Of a DNA stretch of 60,130 nt, positions 36,228 through 42,951 are shown one piece after another. Origin of the DNA: an uncultured Muribaculaceae bacterium (lineage in GTDB: Bacteria > Bacteroidota > Bacteroidia > Bacteroidales > Muribaculaceae); assembly GCA_947176745.1 (NCBI GenBank), contig CAMWRV010000008.1:1-60130 (forward strand). Reading direction: 5' to 3'. The notes beneath the pieces were generated by a model. The model saw only the letters and a program-made list of their open reading frames with translations, was not told the DNA's origin and did not search any database. The stretch's first letter is position 1. The number at the start of each line of letters is the position of its first letter. The position numbers were made by a program, and so were the translations under genes.

Positions 36228-36293
36228 TATATTTGCATTACATGGAGGCCGTATTGGATTGCAAAACGATTATTTTTGCATTATCATATGCAA
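36228..36293 (+). promoter_or_regulatory. Two -7 boxes and an inverted repeat upstream of the second GH87 gene
   Basis: TATATTTG (36228-36235) and TATTTTTG (36271-36278) both match TAnnTTTG; neither has a perfect -33 box. The second overlaps the inverted repeat TTGCAT-n6-ATGCAA (36276-36293). TTTGCATTA follows both boxes, so the pair looks duplicated. Confidence 0.45.
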
Positions 36294-36342
36294 TAAAGGC
36301 GAAGTCCCGACGGCTTCGGCTTGTGTGAAAAATCTATCGGAA

Positions 36343-38343
36343 ATGAAAAAACTCATCCTGACAATCATCATGGCCGCGGCCTCGCAGACTCCTGCTCTCA
36401 TGGCCCAGCATCTCTCTTTTCCCTCCGACGGTCTCGGCAGGGGCTATCACGACCGCCCGTGGCTGCGCTACGAGGCAGAACCTGACCTTTGCTCGGACTG
36501 GCAGGGCGAGATGCTGCTCCCTCCGGTGCCCTTCTCGCAGATTCCCCTTCAGGCGGAGGCATCGCGCAGATGCGCGCTTACTCTCGCTTCCGACGGCGAT
36601 TTTGTGGAGTGGAAATGCTCGCGCGAGGCCGACGGCCTGTCGCTGAGATTCTCCCTGCCTGACTCTTCCGACGGCTCGGGTCTCAAGGGTACGATCGCAC
36701 TCTATGCCGGAAACGACAGACTGGCAGATATCGCTCTCGATTCGTACTGGGCATGGCAGTACACTTCTGTTGCCAACACCACCGAAAAATATCCCGACAA
36801 CTCGCCGGCAGACTCGAAGTTCGCACGCATGCGCTTCGATGAGGTGTACGTGCGTCTCCCCCGCGCCATTGCGGAGGGTGAGGCGTTCCGTCTTGTCAAG
36901 GAGGATGGTTCCGACATACCGTATACCGTTGATTTTGTGGAACTCGAAAAGATCCCGGCTCCGGTCGCTTTCGACGATATCGAGGGGGAGAAGGTTCTGT
37001 TTGACGGTTCTGAGGCTCTGGCTACCGTGATCAACCGGAGTGCCGGAAAGACAGTCTATATTCCCGAGGGTGAATACAATGTGCCCCGCCGCCTTTCGAT
37101 CACGGCCCCGGGCGTAAAGGTGGTGGGTGCCGGAATGTGGTATACGACTCTTATTTTCAACGCTTCGAGCGACTCGCGATCCACTTATTCGCAGCGAGGC
37201 ATCGAGTCGTATTGCGACGGACTCGTGCTGCAGGGATTCTCGATGAATACTGTCAACAACAAGCGTTATTATGAAAACAATCCCGCCTATCAGGTCGGCA
37301 AGGCGTTGCAGGGTTCGTTCGGATCCGGGTCGGTGATACGCGATGTCAGGGCAGATCATTTCGAATGCGGCGGCTGGATCGCGGATTACGCGGGTGCTGC
37401 CTCGCGCGGCCTTACGGTGGAGTATTGCCGCTTCCGCAACAATTATGCCGACGGTTTCAACCTCTGCTCCGGCACGACGGGAGCGCGGGTAGCGCATTGC
37501 AGTTTCCGCAACAACGGCGATGACGACATGGCCGTGTGGAGCACGGGCAATGTGGCCGCCGACAATATATATGAGTATAATACGGCTGAAAACAACTGGC
37601 GCGCTTCGAGTTGCGCCCTGTATGGCGGCAGGTCGAACTCCGCGCGCCATCTCTATATCGCCGACCCGATGGAGGAGGGACTGCATGTCACCGGTGAATT
37701 TCAGGGCACCGGCTTCGAGGGTGTCACTTCGGTGTCGCAGGTAACTGTGGAACGAGCCGGCATCAAGGGTGGCACGCCGGGACAGCACGGCGGCTTCTGG
37801 GGAGCGGCATGCCCGGCTGTGCATGTGCGGGGAGGATATTTCATCGAGGTCAGCAATGTGGAGTTCTCCGATATCGACATCCTCGATTCAGGATACCGTG
37901 CCTTCGGAATCTCAAGCAATTCGGGGAAACCCGTCACCGGTCTGAAGATCAAGAATCTGCACGTCGACGGTGTCGCCGACAACGAGTGGGCGCTCTATGT
38001 CGATCCGTCGGCTGTCGGCGACGGATCGTATGAAAAGGTATCGGCCGAGAACTGCACGGAACCCGCCATCGGAAACGGCTCGGCACGGTTCTCTCTTTCC
38101 GGAGATGATTCGGGCGTATGCAATCTTTCAGACGATTCCCCTTCCATCTCTCTGACCGTCAGCGGCAATACGGTCACGGCCACTGGCATGAGCAATGGCG
38201 ATGTCCTGACCGCGTTTTATCCTGACGGACAGGTGGCCGCTTCTGCCGTTGCATCGGGAAGCCCGGTTTCTCTCATTCTTCCCGGCAACGGCCTTTATAT
38301 CATCTCCGACGGAAGCCGCACTGCAAAAGTCGCGGCTTTCTGA
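36343..38343 (+). CDS. Second GH87-like alpha-1,3-glucanase with full T9SS-like C-terminal domain
   Basis: A 666-residue exported enzyme. The ATG at 36343 (MKKLILTIIMAAASQTPALMAQ) is chosen; an in-frame TTG 84 nt upstream adds no signal. A CBM35-like module (WLRYEAEPD..., about 30-205) precedes a right-handed beta-helix (about 220-560). The helix carries NYADGFN and RNNGDDD, giving Asp370, Asp393 and Asp394 with the same D-x22-D-D spacing as the first GH87 in this locus and as GH87 enzymes I recall. It lacks CARDB domains. The last about 65 residues (SLTVSGNTVTATGMSNGD...NGLYIISDGSRTAKV) read as a near-complete type-A sorting domain. Divergent from the susCD unit and followed by the SusR-like regulator. 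Confidence 0.77.
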   Translation: MKKLILTIIMAAASQTPALMAQHLSFPSDGLGRGYHDRPWLRYEAEPDLCSDWQGEMLLPPVPFSQIPLQAEASRRCALTLASDGDFVEWKCSREADGLSLRFSLPDSSDGSGLKGTIALYAGNDRLADIALDSYWAWQYTSVANTTEKYPDNSPADSKFARMRFDEVYVRLPRAIAEGEAFRLVKEDGSDIPYTVDFVELEKIPAPVAFDDIEGEKVLFDGSEALATVINRSAGKTVYIPEGEYNVPRRLSITAPGVKVVGAGMWYTTLIFNASSDSRSTYSQRGIESYCDGLVLQGFSMNTVNNKRYYENNPAYQVGKALQGSFGSGSVIRDVRADHFECGGWIADYAGAASRGLTVEYCRFRNNYADGFNLCSGTTGARVAHCSFRNNGDDDMAVWSTGNVAADNIYEYNTAENNWRASSCALYGGRSNSARHLYIADPMEEGLHVTGEFQGTGFEGVTSVSQVTVERAGIKGGTPGQHGGFWGAACPAVHVRGGYFIEVSNVEFSDIDILDSGYRAFGISSNSGKPVTGLKIKNLHVDGVADNEWALYVDPSAVGDGSYEKVSAENCTEPAIGNGSARFSLSGDDSGVCNLSDDSPSISLTVSGNTVTATGMSNGDVLTAFYPDGQVAASAVASGSPVSLILPGNGLYIISDGSRTAKVAAF

Positions 38344-38411
38344 GTTTTTAAAATGAGGGGCTCTTGTTCGCCCCCGTATACTCCTTACCCTATTGACGAC
38401 AATCATTTATT

Positions 38412-40067
38412 ATGCTTACATTCAAACATTTCACTTTCACAGTTTTATTACTGACTGCCCTCTTTTCATGCTTTCCGGTCTCTGCCGGCGCGGCCAGAAT
38501 GTCGCCATCCGACTCGATACTCCGTAAACTCGACGATGTGCTCGACCGGCGCGACACCTATTATGTGACACGCGAATACCGCATCGACAGTCTGAAGAAT
38601 GTGGCGGCGCGGATTCCGCACGACAACCTGTCTGCCCGCGCCGCCGCCTGCCACGACATCTTCTCCGAATACGGCAGTTTTCAGGGAGATTCGGCTCTTA
38701 ATTACGCTACAAGAGAATATGAATTGGCTTGCAGAAGCGGGATAGCCGACGATATAGTCCAGGCTAAATCCGACCTCATTTTCACATATCTTTCGGGTGG
38801 CAGCTTCACCGACGCGGTCGACATTGTCAACCATATTGACCTCTCAGAAGCATCCGATGCCCAGAAAATCAATTTCTATTACCTGTGTATCAGACTTTTC
38901 TCTGATCTCAGCAACTACTCCGTGGCCGATTTCTCCGACAAGTACGCCCGCATGTCCGGACAGTATTGCGACTCGGTAATGGCTGTGGCGGCCCCTGATT
39001 CATACCATTACCAGTATGCCATGGCGTTCAGTCCGCGCAAGGGGCTGCGACCTGCCGAGAAAGTGCCTGTGTTCAAGCGGCTTCTGGAGAGAACGGATGT
39101 AAGTGTGGATATCAAGGCGATGCTTGCCTCTATTCTCGGAGACTTCTATGCACAGGGAGGTGACATGGAGAAGTTTCTTTTCTATAAGACGAAATCGGCA
39201 ATTCTTGATGTCAAGTCGGCGAAGCGCGAGACTGTATCCAAACTCGACCTCGGACGCCTCATGTTCGAGCGCGGAGATGTCGACAGGGCATACCGATATA
39301 TCGACCTCGCCAAGGAGGACGCCGATTTCTACAACGCACGAAACCGTAAGTTTCAGATCATGAGCATTCTGCCGCTTGTCGAGAAAGCCCGGTTCATGAA
39401 GGTCGACAAGAACCGCCACGGCCTGCTCGTCTCGACTGTGGTGATGGTGATTCTCGTTCTGCTGTTTGCCGGTGCGGTCATTTTCATTATAAAGCAGCTC
39501 CGCACCGTGCGATCGGCAAGGAAAGAGACTGAACTCCGCAACCTCGAGATCGAACAGAAGAACTCCGAACTTAAAGACCTGATTGACCGTCTACGCGAGA
39601 GCAACAAGATCAAGGATGAATATATCGGTTATGGCTTCTATGTCCAGGCCGAGTATATCAGGAAACTTGAGTCTCTGTATAACGTGGTTGACCGCAAGCT
39701 GATGGCACGCCAGTATGACGATCTTCGCAAATCGCTCCGTCAGGGTGACATACGCAAGGAGAAGGAGAGCATGCACGAGGAGTTCGACCGGATATTTCTG
39801 AGACTGTTCCCTGATTTTGTCGAGGAGTATAAGAAACTGTTCCCGGCTGATGACACGAAGAACGCCGAATCCAACGGCCACTCGCTGACTTCTGAGATGC
39901 GGATCTTCGCCCTGATACGTCTCGGCATCACCGATCCCGCCAACATCGCCCTCTTCCTGAACTATTCGGTCAATACGGTCAACACCTACAAGACCAAGGC
40001 GAAGAACCGCGCGCTCGTTCCAAATGACCGCTTCGAGGCCGAAATTATGAAAATCAGGTCGAGATAG
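38412..40067 (+). CDS. SusR-like DUF6377 membrane-bound transcriptional regulator
   Basis: A 551-residue protein: signal (MLTFKHFTFTVLLLTALFSC), then helical TPR-like periplasmic repeats (residues about 35-325; HDNLSARAAACHDIFSEYG, VDRAYRYIDLAKEDADFYN). One transmembrane helix follows near 335-357 (LVSTVVMVILVLLFAGAVIFI), then a coiled coil (RKETELRNLEIEQKNSELKD) and a cytoplasmic domain. A C-terminal LuxR-type HTH (residues about 490-545) is seen in IRLGITDPANIALFLNYSVN and TVNTYKTKAKNRAL. This is the DUF6377 architecture to which, from memory, the starch regulator SusR belongs. It lies 68 nt after GH87 and 283 nt before the GH97 gene. Inferred: senses alpha-glucan fragments in the periplasm and activates one or both sus-like units. 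Confidence 0.85.
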   Translation: MLTFKHFTFTVLLLTALFSCFPVSAGAARMSPSDSILRKLDDVLDRRDTYYVTREYRIDSLKNVAARIPHDNLSARAAACHDIFSEYGSFQGDSALNYATREYELACRSGIADDIVQAKSDLIFTYLSGGSFTDAVDIVNHIDLSEASDAQKINFYYLCIRLFSDLSNYSVADFSDKYARMSGQYCDSVMAVAAPDSYHYQYAMAFSPRKGLRPAEKVPVFKRLLERTDVSVDIKAMLASILGDFYAQGGDMEKFLFYKTKSAILDVKSAKRETVSKLDLGRLMFERGDVDRAYRYIDLAKEDADFYNARNRKFQIMSILPLVEKARFMKVDKNRHGLLVSTVVMVILVLLFAGAVIFIIKQLRTVRSARKETELRNLEIEQKNSELKDLIDRLRESNKIKDEYIGYGFYVQAEYIRKLESLYNVVDRKLMARQYDDLRKSLRQGDIRKEKESMHEEFDRIFLRLFPDFVEEYKKLFPADDTKNAESNGHSLTSEMRIFALIRLGITDPANIALFLNYSVNTVNTYKTKAKNRALVPNDRFEAEIMKIRSR

Positions 40068-40350
40068 AGCCGCATGCCTTGTCTGAGACCCGATATTCGC
40101 CGCTGAGAAGTATTATATTTTCGCCACATCGCAAAATATATTATTCATTGGCATACTGAGCGTTAGATATTATATTTCTTCTTTTGGCGTTATATCTTGA
40201 CTGTATCAGTAGGCAATACGGAAAGCGCATCATAATTTTGCATCCGGAAACCGGCGGAAACTCTTATCCTTTTCCGAAGTTTCCGCAAATAATCAGCCGG
40301 ACATATTATAAAGCACCGGTCTTGAGTCAAGTCTTCAAATCTGTCACATC
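40068..40350 (+). promoter_or_regulatory. Promoter region and structured leader of the GH97 gene
   Basis: TATTATATTT is repeated at 40111-40120 and 40168-40177, and AT-rich arms around 40113-40142 form an imperfect inverted repeat. The -7 box TAATTTTG lies at 40233-40240 (no clear -33). Downstream, GCGGAAACT (40254-40262) pairs perfectly with AGTTTCCGC (40278-40286), a 9-bp hairpin in the predicted leader. Confidence 0.5.
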
Positions 40351-42372
40351 ATGAAAAAATCGACCACTACAATCGCAATCTGCCTGACTGCCGCCGCAGC
40401 AGCCACGACACCGATGCTGCAAAGCTGCCTCAAGTCGTCGGCCACCACCCGCGCGGTGTCTCCCGACGGAAAGATCGGAGTGAACATCGGCACTAAAGAG
40501 GGCAGACTTTTCTACACTGTCGACCGTGCCGGAGAGGCTGTTGTCGATACTTCATATCTTGCCATCCGTATGCTTGAGGGAAGCATCGGCGAGAATTCCC
40601 GCATCAACGACATCTCCCACTCGTCGTTCGACGAGACATGGACTCAGCCCTGGGGCGAGGAGCGCGACGTGCGAAACAATTACAACGAGATGCGCGTCGC
40701 CGTGACCGAACAGGGTGACTCTCCCAAGGAGTTCTTCGTAGTGTTCCGCGTTTTCGACGACGGTGTCGGATTCCGCTATGAGATTCCCGAACAGCAGAAC
40801 CTCACAAAGGTGACTGTCATCGACGAGAACACCGAGTTCGCAATAGCTGAGGATGGTGTGGCATGGTCCATTCCATGGAACCACGAATATTACGAGCATC
40901 TTTACGAGACTTCTCCGATCAGCCGGCTCGACACCGTGTGCTCGCCGCTGACCATGAAGATCAAAGACAGTCTGTATCTCGCCCTGCATGAAGCGAACCT
41001 CACCGACTATGCGTCAATGAATCTCACGCCCGTCGGCGGATCGACACGACTCCGCACATACCTCACCCCCCTCTCCACCGGTGAGAAGGTCGTGACCGAG
41101 ACCCCGGTGCAGTCGCCCTGGAGAACGCTGATCATGGCCGAGAATCCCGGCGGACTGATGCTCTCGCGGCTGATGCTCAATCTCAACGAACCCTGCGCGA
41201 TCGAGGATCCGTCGTGGTGCAAGCCCGGACGATACATAGGAATCTGGTGGGGAATGCACATGAAAGACTATACCTGGGAACAGGGGCCGAAACATGGCGC
41301 GACCACCGATAACACCAAACGCTATATAGACTTCGCGGCCGAAAATGGCTATGACGGAGTGCTCGTAGAAGGCTGGAACAAGGGCTGGGACGGCGACTGG
41401 AGCGCCAACGGCGACAAGTTCTCGTTCACCGAGGCCTACCCTGACTTCGATCTCGAGGAAATCACAGAATACGCACGCCTCAAAGGCGTCAGCCTTATAG
41501 GTCACCACGAAACCGGCGGTGCCGCCCAAAATTATGAAAAACAAATGGAAGACGCTTTCTCACTCTACGAAAGACTCGGAGTGAACTGTGTGAAGACCGG
41601 TTACGTGAACCTTCTGCTTGACGGCAAGGAACTGCATGGCAGCCAATATGGCGTGCGCCACTATCGCAAAGTGATCGAAAACGCTGCTAAGCATCACATT
41701 GTGATCGACAATCATGAACCTGTCATGCCCACGGGCCTGCAGCGCACATATCCCAACCTGATGACACAGGAGGGTATGCGCGGCCAGGAGTATGACGCCT
41801 GGAGTCCTGACGGCGGAAACCCGCCTGAACACACCTGCGTGCTCCCCTTTACCCGGGGCCTCGCCGGACCGATGGACTTCACTCCCGGCACATTCAATTT
41901 CACCAATAAGGCTCAGCCCGGCACACGGCCAAACACCACCGTGGCCAAGCAGCTCGCCCTCGCGGTGGTGATCTACAGTCCGCTCGTCATGTCGAGCGAC
42001 CAGATCGAGAACTATGCCGGACGCCCCGAATTCGAATTCATCCGCACATGCCCCACAAACTGGGACAAGACCCTCGTTCCCGAGGCCAAGATCGGTGAAT
42101 ACGTGACAATTGTACGCAAGGAACGCGACGCCGACAACTGGTATGTCGGAGCGATAACCGCTTCGAACGGCCGCGACACCGAGCTCGACTGCTCTTTCCT
42201 CCCCAAGGGACAGCGCTACAAGGCCACTGTATACACCGACGGCAAGGGCGCGTCGTGGAAAGAGAACCCCTATCCGGTGGAGATCGCCGAAATCGAGGTT
42301 GACTCGGCATCGAGAATACCTCTCCGACTCGCCGACGGCGGCGGTGCCGCGATAGCCATCACCAGGATCTGA
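40351..42372 (+). CDS. GH97 alpha-glucosidase, SusB-like inverting type
   Basis: A 673-residue lipoprotein (ATTPMLQSC, lipobox Cys26). GH97 core: N-terminal beta-supersandwich (GFRYEIPE with Ca-binding Glu near 144), then a (beta/alpha)8 barrel with VLVEGWNKG (Glu340), LIGHHETGG (Glu387), IDNHEPVMP (Glu456) and GMRGQEYDAW (Glu480). Spacings 387-456-480 (69 and 24) equal those of SusB Glu439-508-532. This supports the inverting alpha-glucosidase subgroup over the retaining Asp-nucleophile alpha-galactosidase subgroup. It would act in the periplasm on oligomers imported by SusCD, releasing glucose from non-reducing ends. Co-directional with the SusR-like regulator but behind its own candidate promoter. 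Confidence 0.92.
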   Translation: MKKSTTTIAICLTAAAAATTPMLQSCLKSSATTRAVSPDGKIGVNIGTKEGRLFYTVDRAGEAVVDTSYLAIRMLEGSIGENSRINDISHSSFDETWTQPWGEERDVRNNYNEMRVAVTEQGDSPKEFFVVFRVFDDGVGFRYEIPEQQNLTKVTVIDENTEFAIAEDGVAWSIPWNHEYYEHLYETSPISRLDTVCSPLTMKIKDSLYLALHEANLTDYASMNLTPVGGSTRLRTYLTPLSTGEKVVTETPVQSPWRTLIMAENPGGLMLSRLMLNLNEPCAIEDPSWCKPGRYIGIWWGMHMKDYTWEQGPKHGATTDNTKRYIDFAAENGYDGVLVEGWNKGWDGDWSANGDKFSFTEAYPDFDLEEITEYARLKGVSLIGHHETGGAAQNYEKQMEDAFSLYERLGVNCVKTGYVNLLLDGKELHGSQYGVRHYRKVIENAAKHHIVIDNHEPVMPTGLQRTYPNLMTQEGMRGQEYDAWSPDGGNPPEHTCVLPFTRGLAGPMDFTPGTFNFTNKAQPGTRPNTTVAKQLALAVVIYSPLVMSSDQIENYAGRPEFEFIRTCPTNWDKTLVPEAKIGEYVTIVRKERDADNWYVGAITASNGRDTELDCSFLPKGQRYKATVYTDGKGASWKENPYPVEIAEIEVDSASRIPLRLADGGGAAIAITRI

Positions 42373-42598
42373 CACATATCATTTTGAAGTTTTCATGAGT
42401 TTATTTAGATTTAGATTAATATTTGATTAAAAGTTAGTAGGTTTGAAAGGGTGTGCCCGGCAGCGAAGTGATTTCGGCAAAGGGACCATCCTTTTTTTAT
42501 TTTTACTTCCCACGCCCCCACGCTCAGACAGGATTTAAGACCACATCCCACAAAGAATGTTAATGCGGGGGCGACGTATTTTCGAGGAAATTCTTCAA

Positions 42599-42640
42599 GT
42601 TAAATAGGGAGTGCAGCGGGTTAAATAGGGAGTGCAGCGG
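42599..42640. repeat. Two perfect tandem 21-bp repeats
   Basis: Units 42599-42619 and 42620-42640 are identical (GTTAAATAGGGAGTGCAGCGG is one unit split across the coordinates); a third copy begins GTTA and stops. No function is evident. Confidence 0.9.
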
Positions 42641-42745
42641 GTTATACGACCGATGAGAAGGCCACTCTCCCCCTTGAAAACACCCGTTTCAGAATATTTT
42701 TTTATTTTTTTATCGTCTAAAAGAGGTTTTTCGGAAAATTATTGC

Positions 42746-42753
42746 TATCTTTG
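42746..42753 (+). promoter_or_regulatory. -7 box of tRNA-Pro(CGG)
   Basis: TATCTTTG matches TAnnTTTG and ends 17 nt before the tRNA 5' end. No clear TTTG lies at -33; T-runs are present nearby. Confidence 0.55.
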
Positions 42754-42770
42754 CAGTCGCAAAGAAAAAT

Positions 42771-42844
42771 CGGGGTGTAGCACAGTTGGTTAGCGCGCTA
42801 CGTTCGGGACGTAGAGGTCGGGCGTTCGAGTCGCCTCACCCCGA
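42771..42844 (+). tRNA. tRNA-Pro(CGG)
   Basis: A 74-nt cloverleaf. Acceptor CGGGGTG pairs with CACCCCG, the D-arm contains AGCACAGTTGG, the anticodon loop TTCGGGA gives CGG, and the T-arm is GCGTTCGAGTCGC. Discriminator A; CCA not encoded. An intrinsic terminator follows. Confidence 0.95.
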
Positions 42845-42847
42845 CAG

Positions 42848-42891
42848 GAAGCCGGAGAGACCGAAAGGTTCCCCCGGCTTCTTTCTTTTTT
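42848..42891 (+). terminator. Terminator after tRNA-Pro(CGG)
   Basis: GAAGCCGG (42848-42855) pairs with CCGGCTTC (42874-42881), with an inner ACC-GAAA-GGT hairpin, then TTTCTTTTTT. It separates the tRNA from metG. Confidence 0.85.
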
Positions 42892-42902
42892 ACCCGAGTT
42901 AT

Positions 42903-42936
42903 AACAAGAAACTGTTTTCCAACAAGAAACTGTTTT
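42903..42936 (+). repeat. Duplicated 16-mer in the metG leader
   Basis: AACAAGAAACTGTTTT occurs at 42903-42918 and 42921-42936, ending 15 nt before the metG start. Each copy holds the small dyad AAACTGTTT. It may be a recent duplication or a translation-control element. Confidence 0.85.
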
Positions 42937-42951
42937 TAAATTTTTCCGGAT

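Larger units (their letters stand above)
42373..42770. other. Gene-free gap of about 400 bp before tRNA-Pro(CGG)
   Basis: No convincing ORF. A weak terminator for the GH97 gene lies at 42479-42503 (AAAGG/CCTTT, 6-nt loop, T-rich tail). CGCCCCC (42513-42519) can pair with GGGGGCG (42567-42573). A 21-bp unit beginning GTTAAATAGGGAG occurs twice in tandem at 42599-42640. The last about 70 bases are A/T-rich. Confidence 0.6.

Noticed and set aside
36334..37824. Minus-strand 496-codon open frame
   Set aside because: Antisense shadow of the second GH87 gene, Arg/His-rich with no motif.
40351..42372. GH97 alpha-galactosidase subgroup
   Set aside because: The three Glu at SusB-equivalent spacing (69 and 24) are intact, which fits the inverting alpha-glucosidase subgroup.
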